Shown: piece by piece, positions 1-6,067 of the stretch
Numbering within the stretch: position 1 is the first letter of the stretch
Layout of the letters: every line of letters starts with the position of its first letter
Source: Sulfitobacter sp.
Lineage (GTDB): Bacteria > Pseudomonadota > Alphaproteobacteria > Rhodobacterales > Rhodobacteraceae
Direction: 5' to 3'
Assembly: GCA_024636405.1 (NCBI GenBank)
Contig: JAGXHC010000271.1
Location: 1-6,069, forward strand
DNA length: 6,069 nt
Made by a program: the position numbers and the translations under genes
Notes under the pieces: generated by a model
Database searches by the model: none
Told to the model about the DNA's origin: nothing
Seen by the model: only the letters and a program-made list of their open reading frames with translations

Positions 1-458
1 CTTATGATCCGGTACGCGATCGGGTTATGCTGGTGGAACAGATGCGCATGGGGCCGCTGGCGCGCGCCGACCGGGCGGTGTGGCAATTGGAGCCGATTGC
101 CGGCCGATTGGACCCCGGTGAGACCCCGCAGCAAACGGCGCGCCGCGAAGCCCGCGAAGAGGCTGGGCTGGACATCCAACAGCTTGAAGCGGTGGCCGAA
201 GTCTATGCCTCTCCGGGGGATTCCACAGAGTTTTTCTATATTTACGTGGGCCTTGCTGATCTGCCGGATGCTGCTGCCGGCATTGGCGGTCTGGACAGTG
301 AAGACGAAGATATCCGGTCGCATCTGATGTCGCTTGATGATCTTTTGGCGATTTGTGACACCCAGCAGGCCGCAAATGCGCCGCTGGTGATTGCCGCTTA
401 TTGGCTTATCCGCCACCGCGAACGCTTGAGGTTGGCTTGGGGGGAAGCTACACCCTAG
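1..458 (+). CDS. trgB: Nudix hydrolase, ADP-ribose pyrophosphatase-like (TrgB-like), 5' end cut by window
   Basis: The reading frame is already open at the window edge (first full codon at position 3, reading YDPVRDRVMLVEQMRMG), so the true start lies upstream and the ATG at 27 is internal. The last 151 codons are present. A perfect Nudix box (G-x5-E-x7-REAREEAGL) lies at about 117-185; its glutamates bind the divalent metals that hydrolyse a nucleoside diphosphate linked to a moiety X. The preceding VEQMRMG and WQLEPIAGR segments resemble the ADP-ribose pyrophosphatase branch, which clears free ADP-ribose in the cytoplasm. The gene ends 23 bases before cysK. In Rhodobacter sphaeroides a gene named trgB, of the tellurite-resistance locus trgAB, lies next to cysK. 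The symbol is given on that context plus the sequence style. The Nudix assignment is firm; the substrate and symbol are inferred. Confidence 0.85.
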   Translation, partial: YDPVRDRVMLVEQMRMGPLARADRAVWQLEPIAGRLDPGETPQQTARREAREEAGLDIQQLEAVAEVYASPGDSTEFFYIYVGLADLPDAAAGIGGLDSEDEDIRSHLMSLDDLLAICDTQQAANAPLVIAAYWLIRHRERLRLAWGEATP

Positions 459-470
459 GACAAAGCGAAT

Positions 471-476
471 AGGGGG
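471..476 (+). promoter_or_regulatory. Ribosome binding site of cysK
   Basis: AGGGGG sits 5 bases before the ATG at 482, inside the 23-base gap after the Nudix gene. It supports the chosen start and independent translation initiation of cysK. Confidence 0.6.
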
Positions 477-481
477 CTTCC

Positions 482-1516
482 ATGCACGTTGCAACTGATC
501 TGGCGCAGGCCATCGGGAACACACCACTGATCCGGCTGCGGCAAGCCAGCGAAGCCACAGGTTGTGAGATTTTCGGCAAGGCCGAGTTCATGAACCCCGG
601 CCAGTCGGTCAAGGATCGTGCGGCATTGTTCATCATCCGCGATGCGATTGCGCGCGGCACGCTGAAACCGGGCGGCACCATCGTGGAGGGCACGGCAGGC
701 AACACCGGCATCGGTCTGGCGTTGGTCGGCGCGTCGATGGGGTTCAAGACCGTGATCGTGATCCCCGAAACGCAAAGCCAGGAAAAGAAAGACATGTTGC
801 GGCTGGCGGGGGCCGAGCTGGTGCAGGTGCCCGCGGCACCTTATCGCAACCCGAACAACTTTGTGCGGTATTCCGAACGGCTGGCGCAGGAACTGGCCCG
901 CACCACAAATGAGGGCGTGATCTGGGCCAACCAGTTTGACAATGTCGCCAACCGGCAGGCCCATATCGAGACGACCGGCCCGGAAATCTGGGACCAGACC
1001 GACGGCAAGGTTGATGGATTTTGCTGCGCTGTGGGATCTGGTGGGACGCTGGCTGGGGTGGCGATGGCGCTGCAACCCAAGGGCGTGAAGATCGCTTTGG
1101 CCGATCCGGACGGTGCCGCATTGCACAGCGTTTACACCACGGGGGAATTGGCATCCGAGGGCGGGTCCATCGCTGAAGGCATCGGGCAGGTGCGCATCAC
1201 CCGCAATCTGGAGGGTTTCACGCCTGATTTCAGCTATAATATCCCGGACAGCGAGGCGCTGCCGGTGGTGTTTGATCTGCTCAAGCATGAGGGGCTGTGT
1301 CTGGGGGCGTCATCGGGGATAAATGTGGCCGGTGCCGTGCGCATGGCACGCGAAATGGGGCCGGGCCATACCATCGTGACGATCTTGTGTGATTTCGGCA
1401 CGCGCTATCAGTCCAAGCTGTTCAACCCTGAGTTCCTCAAAGAGAAGGGCCTGCCGACGCCGGACTGGCTTGACCGTGCGCCCGCCTCCATTCCCGGTGT
1501 GTTTGAAGACGAATGA
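482..1516 (+). CDS. cysK: Cysteine synthase A (O-acetylserine sulfhydrylase)
   Basis: This cytoplasmic PLP enzyme makes L-cysteine and acetate from O-acetyl-L-serine and sulfide, the last step of assimilatory sulfur metabolism. The 344 residues carry the fold-type II PLP hallmarks in order: the start IGNTPLIRL (11-19), NPGQSVKDRAA with the PLP-binding lysine K44, the substrate loop TAGNTG (71-76), the PLP-phosphate loop GSGGTLAG (185-192), and ASSGIN (276-281) near the pyridine nitrogen. It is about 20 residues longer than E. coli CysK because of a C-terminal tail ending SIPGVFEDE. The substrate loop has alanine where classical CysK/CysM proteins have serine (TSGNTG). The start ATG follows an AGGGGG ribosome binding site at 471-476 with 5-base spacing. 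The stop overlaps the start of the channel gene (ATGA). Cysteine synthase in this context is also linked to tellurite tolerance in Rhodobacter. The family assignment is very secure; a related beta-replacing activity is the only real alternative. Confidence 0.95.
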   Translation: MHVATDLAQAIGNTPLIRLRQASEATGCEIFGKAEFMNPGQSVKDRAALFIIRDAIARGTLKPGGTIVEGTAGNTGIGLALVGASMGFKTVIVIPETQSQEKKDMLRLAGAELVQVPAAPYRNPNNFVRYSERLAQELARTTNEGVIWANQFDNVANRQAHIETTGPEIWDQTDGKVDGFCCAVGSGGTLAGVAMALQPKGVKIALADPDGAALHSVYTTGELASEGGSIAEGIGQVRITRNLEGFTPDFSYNIPDSEALPVVFDLLKHEGLCLGASSGINVAGAVRMAREMGPGHTIVTILCDFGTRYQSKLFNPEFLKEKGLPTPDWLDRAPASIPGVFEDE

Positions 1517-3843
1517 GACCGCTTATGTCGCGCTTTGTGATCCTGTGCGGATTGGTCGTCACGTTGGCCACGGCCGGATGGGCGCAGGACCAGAAGATCA
1601 CCGGTGATCTGGCCCGTTGGGATATGCTTGCGGCGCAGGCCGAGACGGCGGTCGATGCGCGTACTGCGGGCGACGCCGAACTAGTTGCGTTCCGCGAAAG
1701 CATAGTCAAGTTCCGCGCCGATTTTGATGCGGCGCGCACGCTGAACGCGGACCGGATTGCAATCCTGCGCGAACAACTTGCCGCACTGGGCCCTGTGCCC
1801 GAAGGTGAGAGCGCTGAACCGGAAGCGCCCGAGGTGGCAGCGAAACGCGAAGAGCTGAACCGGCAATTGTCGGGGCTGCTGGCACCTGTGCAGCGCGCGG
1901 AGGCCGCGTTTTTGCTGGCCAATGGGCTGGTCGGGCAGATTGATACCATTTTGCGTGAACGGCAGACCAACAGGTTGCTGACGATCAGCCCATCGCCGAT
2001 GAACCCGTCGTTCTGGCAGCCGGCGGTTGACGATCTGACGCAGGCCGCGCGCAGCATCTGGCGCGCGGGCGGTGAGGGCGATACAGCGCGCAGCGCACAA
2101 GGCATGCGCGACGATCTGCCCGCCGTAATCATCCTGTCGCTGCTGGGTCTGGTTCTGATCCTGCGCGGGCGGCGATGGGCGGCGATGATCGTGGGACGCC
2201 TGCACCGATACGGCGCGCGCGGGTTCTTTATCTGGCGTTTTGTGGTGTCGCTTTTGCGGATTGTTCTGCCCCTGATCGGGTTGGTGGCGCTGGCGACTGC
2301 GGCCACCATCAGCGATATATTCGGCCCCAGCGGCAATGAAATCATCGCCCTGATTACACAGTTGGGCGCTATGATGCTTGGCTTTCGGTGGGTGTCGGAG
2401 CGGGTATTTTCGCGCGATGACGACGAAGCGCTGATCTTGCTTGGGCAGACTGACCGCAAGAATGCGCGGTGGTTCGTTGGTTTGATCACCATCAATATCG
2501 TGCTGGTGGTGTTGCTGAAACGGGTGCTGGAGCTTGACGGTGCGCCGGAAGCGTCGCGCGGGGTATTGCTGTTTCCGCTCCAGCTTTTGACCTGTTACGC
2601 GCTGTGCCGCATTGGCCAGATCCTGCGCGGCTTCGTTGAACCGCAACCCGACGTGCAGGCCGAGACGGAAGCCGCGCGGGTGTCCACCCTCAGCCGGATT
2701 ATCAGTGGCCTTGGCCTTGGTGCTATGGCGGTGGCGGTGATCTGCGCGCTGATGTTCGCGCTGGGGTATTTCGATGCGGCCGATGCGCTGCTTGGCCCTT
2801 ATGTGTTGACGCTGATCCTGCTGGGGCTGGTGATGGTGCTGCAACGCTTTGCCGCGGATGTATACGGCGCGCTGACCGGGCAGGGCGTGCAGGCGCGCGA
2901 CGCCCTGATACCGGTCTTTTTCGGGGTGATCCTGCTGCTGCTGGTCGCGCCATTGCTGGCGCTTGCCTGGGGCGCGCGGGTGACGGACCTGACCGAGATG
3001 TGGTCCGCGTTCGGACGCGGTTTTGCGGTGGGCGACAGCCGCATTTCGCCAACCGATTTCCTGACCTTCGCGATCATTTTCATCTTGGGATATTTTCTGA
3101 CCCGATTGATCCAAGGGGCGCTGCGCAGCAATGTCTTGCCGAAAACCAAGATTGACCTCGGGGGGCAGAATGCCATCGTATCGGGCCTTGGATATGTCGG
3201 TATTTTCCTCGCAGCGCTTGCCGCCATTACCGGTGCGGGAATTGATCTTTCATCGCTTGCGATCGTGGCGGGCGCGCTGTCGGTCGGGATCGGTTTTGGC
3301 CTGCAGAACATTGTCAGCAATTTCGTGTCCGGGATCATCCTGCTGATCGAGCGGCCCATTTCCGAGGGCGACTGGATCGAGGTCGGCGGGCAGATGGGCT
3401 ATGTGCGCGACATCTCTGTGCGGTCCACCCGGATCGAGACGTTTGACAAGACCGACGTCATCGTGCCCAACGCCGATCTGGTATCGGGGACGGTTACGAA
3501 TTTTACCCGTGGCAACACGGTGGGGCGCCTGATCGTCAAGGTGGGCGTGGCCTATGGCACCGATACCAAACGCATCGACGGTATCTTGCGCGAAATCGCT
3601 GCGGATCAACCGATGGTTCTGGCAAACCCGGCGCCGAATGTGCTGTTTTTGAACTTTGGCGCCGATGCGCTTGAGTTCGAGATCCGCTGTTTTCTGCGCG
3701 ACGTAAACTGGATGATGCAGGTCAAAAGCGATATAAACCATGCCATTGCAATACGGTTTGTCGATGAGCGTATCGAGGTGCCCTTTGCCCAGCGTGACCT
3801 GTGGCTGCGCAATCCCGAGGTTCTGAAAGAGGCCAAGACATGA
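1513..3843 (+). CDS. DUF3772 domain mechanosensitive channel, MscS family
   Basis: This 776-residue inner-membrane protein probably opens under membrane tension to release solutes during osmotic downshock. A signal peptide (residues 1 to about 24, ending TAGWA-QDQ) precedes a largely hydrophilic, partly coiled periplasmic region. The stretch around 135-185 (NRLLTISPSPMNPSFW) resembles DUF3772. Roughly ten or eleven hydrophobic segments follow from about residue 203 to 612. The last one has the Gly/Ala-rich MscS pore-helix pattern GALSVGIGFGLQNIVSNF (587-604). The MscS beta domain comes next (ERPISEGDWIEVGGQMGYV, then IVPNADLVSGTVTNFT), with an alpha/beta C-terminus to 776. The length suits large MscS homologues of the YjeP/MscK kind rather than the 286-residue E. 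coli MscS. The start overlaps the cysK stop by four bases; ATG at 1525 is a possible alternative that still leaves a signal peptide. The stop overlaps the next gene in the same way. The family is secure; gating threshold and ion selectivity cannot be read from the sequence. Confidence 0.92.
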   Translation: MRPLMSRFVILCGLVVTLATAGWAQDQKITGDLARWDMLAAQAETAVDARTAGDAELVAFRESIVKFRADFDAARTLNADRIAILREQLAALGPVPEGESAEPEAPEVAAKREELNRQLSGLLAPVQRAEAAFLLANGLVGQIDTILRERQTNRLLTISPSPMNPSFWQPAVDDLTQAARSIWRAGGEGDTARSAQGMRDDLPAVIILSLLGLVLILRGRRWAAMIVGRLHRYGARGFFIWRFVVSLLRIVLPLIGLVALATAATISDIFGPSGNEIIALITQLGAMMLGFRWVSERVFSRDDDEALILLGQTDRKNARWFVGLITINIVLVVLLKRVLELDGAPEASRGVLLFPLQLLTCYALCRIGQILRGFVEPQPDVQAETEAARVSTLSRIISGLGLGAMAVAVICALMFALGYFDAADALLGPYVLTLILLGLVMVLQRFAADVYGALTGQGVQARDALIPVFFGVILLLLVAPLLALAWGARVTDLTEMWSAFGRGFAVGDSRISPTDFLTFAIIFILGYFLTRLIQGALRSNVLPKTKIDLGGQNAIVSGLGYVGIFLAALAAITGAGIDLSSLAIVAGALSVGIGFGLQNIVSNFVSGIILLIERPISEGDWIEVGGQMGYVRDISVRSTRIETFDKTDVIVPNADLVSGTVTNFTRGNTVGRLIVKVGVAYGTDTKRIDGILREIAADQPMVLANPAPNVLFLNFGADALEFEIRCFLRDVNWMMQVKSDINHAIAIRFVDERIEVPFAQRDLWLRNPEVLKEAKT

Positions 3844-4559
3844 CCCGAATGCTGTTTCGCGAAGACCCCTATTTGCGGGACGCCCCGGCGGTTGTGATGT
3901 CTCACACCGAGGAAGGCGGCGTTGTGCTGGATGCCAGTATTTTCTACGCCACAGGGGGCGGGCAGCCCGGCGACAGCGGTTGGCTTGAGTGGGACGGCAG
4001 GCGGCTTCCGCTTGCCACGGCGATCAAGGGTGGGGGGGACACGATCGTGCTGATCCCGTCCGAGCCGACCGGCCTTCCGTCGGTGGGCGCGCATGTGCAA
4101 CAGGTGCTGGACTGGGATCGTCGCCACCGTCATATGCGCGTGCATACCGCGCTGCATCTGTTGTCTGTGGTGATCCCCTTTGGTGTCACAGGTGGCCAGA
4201 TTTCGGCGGTTCACGGACGGCTTGATTTTGACATGCCCGATGCGCCGCAGGACCGTGATGCGCTGGAAGCCACGCTGAATGATTATATCGCGATGGACGC
4301 CCGCGTCAGTGACGGCTGGATCACCCAGGCCGAGCTTGAGGCCGCGCCGGAGCTGGTCAAGACGATGGCCGTCAAGCCACCACGCAACGCGGGCGACATT
4401 CGCCTGGTGCGCATCGGGGAGGATGACGGCTGGATCGATCTGCAACCTTGCGGCGGCACCCATGTTGCACGCACCGGCGAAATCGGCGCGCTGCGGCTGG
4501 GCAAGATCGAGAAAAAGGGCCGCCTGAACCGGCGTGTCTATGTGCATCTGGACACATAG
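3840..4559 (+). CDS. alaX: Alanyl-tRNA editing protein, AlaX family
   Basis: This 239-residue protein resembles the editing domain of alanyl-tRNA synthetase as a free-standing, trans-acting deacylase that hydrolyses Ser-tRNA(Ala) (and possibly Gly-tRNA(Ala)) to prevent serine misincorporation at alanine codons. Zinc-binding motifs of the family are visible: HTALH (H102, H106) and CGGTH (C204, H208). The N-terminal glycine motif [13 protein letters not shown] (35-47) is the one shared by AlaRS and the longer AlaX-M type proteins. The length fits AlaX-M, without the C-terminal extension of AlaX-L. The start chosen is the ATG at 3840, which overlaps the channel stop (ATGA) and has AGAGG at 3828-3832 with 7-base spacing. 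An in-frame ATG at 3801 would bury 13 residues in the channel gene and is not favoured. Last gene of the apparent four-gene unit. The family is secure; the exact misacylated substrate is inferred. Confidence 0.92.
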   Translation: MTRMLFREDPYLRDAPAVVMSHTEEGGVVLDASIFYATGGGQPGDSGWLEWDGRRLPLATAIKGGGDTIVLIPSEPTGLPSVGAHVQQVLDWDRRHRHMRVHTALHLLSVVIPFGVTGGQISAVHGRLDFDMPDAPQDRDALEATLNDYIAMDARVSDGWITQAELEAAPELVKTMAVKPPRNAGDIRLVRIGEDDGWIDLQPCGGTHVARTGEIGALRLGKIEKKGRLNRRVYVHLDT

Positions 4560-4592
4560 CGCGATTGGCAGGTCTCGGGGCGGCATTTGTGC

Positions 4593-4620
4593 TTGCAACT
4601 CCCCACACCGCCACGCTAAA
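4593..4620 (+). promoter_or_regulatory. Possible promoter of the tRNA-Ser gene
   Basis: TTGCAA at 4593-4598 could be a -35 element and GCTAAA at 4615-4620 a weak -10 element, with 16 bases between them. A start near 4627 would lie just before the mature tRNA 5' end at 4631. It falls in the 71-base gap after the AlaX gene. The -10 match is poor (3 of 6), so this is a positional suggestion. Confidence 0.35.
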
Positions 4621-4630
4621 CCGCCGCAAC

Positions 4631-4720
4631 GGAGCGGTGGCCGAGTGGTCGAAGGCGCACGCCTGGAAAGTGTGTAGGCGGGAGACCGTCTCCAGGGTTC
4701 GAATCCCTGTCGCTCCGCCA
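4631..4720 (+). tRNA. tRNA-Ser (anticodon GGA)
   Basis: The complete cloverleaf can be folded by hand. The 7-bp acceptor stem pairs 4631-4637 with 4710-4716 (last pair G-U), followed by discriminator G4717 and an encoded CCA at 4718-4720. The D stem is GCC/GGC. The anticodon stem is CACGC (4658-4662) with GTGTG (4670-4674), closing the loop CTGGAAA with anticodon GGA at 4665-4667, which reads UCC and UCU. A class II long variable arm has a 5-bp stem (4677-4681 with 4686-4690) and a GAGA loop, as expected for serine tRNAs. The T arm is CAGGG-TTCGAAT-CCCTG (4693-4709). The strand and codon meaning are unambiguous. Its 3' end is the junction where the sequence style changes, consistent with use as an integration site. 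Confidence 0.97.
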
Positions 4721-4756
4721 ATTTACAATCCATCATATTGATTTTTAATGTAAATT
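4720..4756. repeat. 8-bp inverted repeat directly after the tRNA CCA
   Basis: AATTTACA at 4720-4727 is the exact reverse complement of TGTAAATT at 4749-4756, with 21 AT-rich bases between them that include a run of five T. The first arm begins on the last base of the encoded CCA. A third related sequence, CAATTTAC, lies at 4966-4973 in the same orientation as the one at 4719-4726. It could be an integrase or excisionase binding site at the element end, or a weak transcription terminator for the tRNA. AT-rich sequence makes chance matches easier. Confidence 0.4.
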
Positions 4757-5035
4757 ATCTAAGGCAAACATCTTTGCCGCCATCCTTGCCACCATTGGAA
4801 TAGAGTGGCATCTGAGCCAATATCTTTGCTCTGAGCGCGAAGTTGCTTCGCGCGGTGTGCTGCATTTGTCACGAACGACTTGAACTTTCTTGAAGCCGCA
4901 AGAATTCTGGTGAAATCTTCTGCCAACTGTGGTCTAAGCAGTTTCCTTTAACGCGCTGACGATCACAATTTACCCCCGATGCCATGCGGCAACGGTATCT
5001 TTTTTGTGCCTGCAGCCCATTCGGAGCGACCTTTA
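4721..5035. other. AT-richer segment without a confident gene, probable left end of the integrated element
   Basis: These 315 bases separate the tRNA from the AlpA-type gene. By eye the sequence is clearly less GC-rich than the operon before it. No protein with a proper start and recognisable motif is visible on either strand. It holds the short repeats described separately and an orphan minus-strand open segment. In many tRNA-associated islands the integrase gene sits here. None is seen, so it is either at the other end of the element or lost. Confidence 0.5.
4759..4947 (-). pseudogene. Possible gene remnant, unidentified
   Basis: On the minus strand a frame stays open for 62 codons between a stop at 4948-4950 and its own TAG at 4759-4761. 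It has no ATG; only CTG or TTG could serve as starts. The translation has a protein-like mix with an amphipathic middle (LAEDFTRILAASRKFKSF) and a tryptophan-rich end (LFQWWQGWRQRCLP). The family is not recognised, and the integrase R-H-x-x-R-Y pattern is absent. It could be the C-terminal remnant of a gene broken when the element inserted or decayed, or simply a chance open frame. Confidence 0.2.
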
Positions 5036-5260
5036 ATGACCGCGATAACTGAGAATTTCTATTTATCCGTAGAACAAGTTGCCGCCCGTTACAACGTGTC
5101 TAAAGACGCCATCTGGCGCTGGCGTCGCGAAGGCAACTTTCCCAAACCGATAAAGCTCGGTCCGAAAACCTCGCGCTGGAGGCTGAACGATCTTGAAGTC
5201 TACGAAGCGCAGTGCCCCTGTAGCTTCATCACACATTTCCCGCTACTCGAAGCGGTATAA
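5036..5260 (+). CDS. AlpA family DNA-binding regulator / excisionase-like protein
   Basis: This small 74-residue protein is of the AlpA / MerR-like winged-helix type. Residues 8-59 carry the family layout: FYLSVEQVAARYNVSKDAIWRW (helix-turn-helix, about 10-31), the wing REGNFPKPIKLGPKTSRW (31-48), then the closing helix LNDLEVYEAQ (50-59). AlpA of E. coli prophage CP4-57 activates the element's integrase. Relatives act as excisionases or as transcription regulators on integrated elements. The start chosen is the ATG at 5036, preceded by a GGAG-containing site at 5023-5026. An in-frame ATG at 4979 would add 19 residues outside the domain and has no clear ribosome binding site. The C-terminal tail CPCSFITHFPLLEAV has two cysteines and is not part of the known domain. 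Its position between tRNA-Ser and a DUF927 gene fits an island control gene. DNA-binding family secure; role in excision versus activation unknown. Confidence 0.85.
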   Translation: MTAITENFYLSVEQVAARYNVSKDAIWRWRREGNFPKPIKLGPKTSRWRLNDLEVYEAQCPCSFITHFPLLEAV

Positions 5261-5271
5261 TCGCCACTTAC

Positions 5272-5303
5272 CGGACCCGAAGTTCCTGATCGTCCCGGGT
5301 CCG
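5272..5303. repeat. 8-bp inverted repeat after the AlpA gene
   Basis: CGGACCCG at 5272-5279 pairs exactly with CGGGTCCG at 5296-5303 across a 16-base loop, 12 bases after the AlpA stop codon. It could form a GC-rich hairpin, but no T tract follows, so intrinsic termination is doubtful. A protein-binding site is an alternative. Confidence 0.4.
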
Positions 5304-5311
5304 CCCTCATC

Positions 5312-5347
5312 ATCTTCACCCCGCCCAAAATCTTCACACCGCCCAAA
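5312..5347. repeat. Two tandem 18-bp direct repeats upstream of the DUF927 gene
   Basis: ATCTTCACCCCGCCCAAA (5312-5329) is immediately followed by ATCTTCACACCGCCCAAA (5330-5347), matching at 17 of 18 positions. A degenerate third CCGCCC-containing unit may precede them near 5289-5306. The second copy abuts the palindrome at 5348. Tandem sites of this spacing are typical of binding sites for excisionases, repressors or replication initiators. Which protein binds here is unknown; the AlpA-type protein encoded just upstream is the obvious candidate. Confidence 0.7.
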
Positions 5348-5369
5348 GCCGCTAAATACATTTAGCGGC
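5348..5369. promoter_or_regulatory. Perfect palindrome, probable operator
   Basis: GCCGCTAAA (5348-5356) and TTTAGCGGC (5361-5369) are perfect 9-bp inverted arms separated by TACA. The site begins exactly where the tandem 18-bp repeats end and lies 33 bases before the ATG of the DUF927 gene, with no T run after it. That argues for a dimeric protein-binding site over a terminator. TACATT inside the palindrome (5357-5362) is a 4-of-6 match to a -10 element, so binding could block a promoter for the downstream gene. This is inferred from sequence geometry. Confidence 0.6.
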
Positions 5370-5391
5370 AGGGGGAGGCTTTTGACTTGAA

Positions 5392-5396
5392 AAGGA
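5392..5396 (+). promoter_or_regulatory. Ribosome binding site of the DUF927 gene
   Basis: AAGGA lies 6 bases before the ATG at 5403 and fixes that codon as the start, ahead of the internal ATG at 5439. Confidence 0.6.
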
Positions 5397-5402
5397 CGAA
5401 AC

Positions 5403-5933
5403 ATGAACAACGACATTTCTAACTCTGCTGATAATTCGATGAAACCCTCGAATGTCATCACGCTTCCCGGATGCCAGAATTTGGTTTCATCGACCGTTCC
5501 GACAATGCTGGTGATGCCCGCTTCCATGCACATGCCCGACGGTTATGTTGCCAAGCCGGACGGGATCTATTTCTTTGAACAGGATGAAGATGGAAGTGAA
5601 CATCCGGTTCTGATCTGCTCGATAATCAGTGTCGTCGGACTTTGCCGGCGTGAAGATAATACCTCCTGGGGCCGCGTCGTTGATGTCATTGACCCTGATG
5701 GCAACACACATCGCGTTGTCCTCGAAGAGTCACTATTGGCGGGATCCGCCAATGCTCTCGTGCGCCCGCTTCTCCAATTCGGGCTGAAGATTGAACCGCG
5801 TATAGGTGTGCTAAAGCAGGTCGCACAGCTGCTGAATGCCTGGCGGCCCCAGAAGAGATTTCTTCGCGTCGCTCGCCTCGGATGGATCGGCGAAACGTTC
5901 GCTTCATTTGCGCTCGCTGACGGGTCAGTGTAG
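5403..5933 (+). pseudogene. DUF927 domain protein, N-terminal part only, truncated by an insertion sequence
   Basis: The frame encodes 176 residues. Residues from about 45 (MPDGYVAKPDGIYFFEQDE), through SWGRVVDVIDPDG (88-100), VVLEESLLAG (105-114), LLQFGLKI (123-130) to RVARLGWIGETFASFALADGS (155-175) follow the order of conserved blocks of DUF927. DUF927 proteins are usually several hundred residues long. They occur on phages, plasmids and integrated islands, often with a C-terminal helicase or ATPase-like region, and are thought to act in element DNA replication. Here the coding sequence ends in the middle of the domain, and the final valine and TAG stop come from the start of the IS21-like sequence at 5929, so no ATPase part remains. 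The ATG at 5403 is supported by AAGGA at 5392-5396 with 6-base spacing. A palindrome and tandem repeats lie upstream and the AlpA-type gene precedes it on the same strand. The family is recognised by pattern. The truncation is direct sequence evidence; loss of function is inferred. Confidence 0.75.
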
Positions 5934-5934
5934 A

Positions 5935-5978
5935 TTTCCACGCGGAAGTGAGCCGGGTTTTCCATCGAGAAGTGAGCC
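5935..5978. repeat. Paired terminal repeats of the insertion sequence
   Basis: There are two 20-bp units at 5935-5954 and 5959-5978, sharing TTTCCA and GAAGTGAGCC around a variable 4-base centre. The 24-base period is about two helix turns, which would place both units on one face of the DNA for transposase binding. Confidence 0.75.
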
Positions 5979-6001
5979 ACCTTTAGGTTATGTTTCAGGT
6001 T

Positions 6002-6067
6002 TCAGGCTTGGGTCAAGATATCATTGCCCTCCCTCTGTTTCCGCGCCGCTACGGCTGCACTGGCTTT
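6002..6067 (-). CDS. Possible C-terminal tail of an IS-encoded protein (IstB?), partial
   Basis: On the minus strand the frame KASAAVAARKQREGNDILTQA is open from the window edge to a TGA at 6002-6004. IS21 elements carry istA then istB, with the istB stop close to one terminus, and the distance here is compatible. Twenty-one codons are too few to recognise a family. The opposite reading, with the window showing the istA-side leader and no coding sequence, cannot be excluded. Confidence 0.25.
   Translation of the reverse strand, partial: KASAAVAARKQREGNDILTQA

Noticed and set aside
455..1288. Long minus-strand open frame opposite cysK
   Set aside because: It is antisense to a secure gene in GC-rich DNA, where shadow frames are expected, and it has no family motif.
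1437..3114. Two long overlapping minus-strand open frames opposite the channel gene
   Set aside because: Their composition is biased to Arg, Ser, Pro, Gln and His as expected from reading GC-rich coding sequence backwards. The plus strand encodes a clear MscS protein.
3801..3839. Extended N-terminus for the AlaX protein from ATG 3801
   Set aside because: The extra 13 residues do not resemble the family. The ATG at 3840 forms the usual ATGA overlap and has a ribosome binding site.
3606..4736. Minus-strand frame of 376 codons opposite AlaX and the tRNA
   Set aside because: It runs through a tRNA gene and is antisense to the AlaX gene, so it is a shadow frame.
4880..4916. TTGAAC and TTGAAG as -35 elements of a promoter for the AlpA-type gene
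   Set aside because: No -10 element at proper spacing is convincing; the best candidates leave spacers of 14-15 bases.
5022..5030. CGGAGCGAC, the exact reverse complement of GTCGCTCCG at the tRNA 3' end (4709-4717), as an inverted attachment site
   Set aside because: It is only nine bases and in the wrong orientation for an att direct repeat. It is better explained as the ribosome binding region of the AlpA-type gene.
5312..5369. CRISPR-like array
   Set aside because: The two 18-bp units are directly tandem with no spacers, and no cas gene is present.
5992..6005. Tandem GTTTCAG repeat inside the IS end
   Set aside because: It is only two 7-bp copies, likely chance or minor IS structure.
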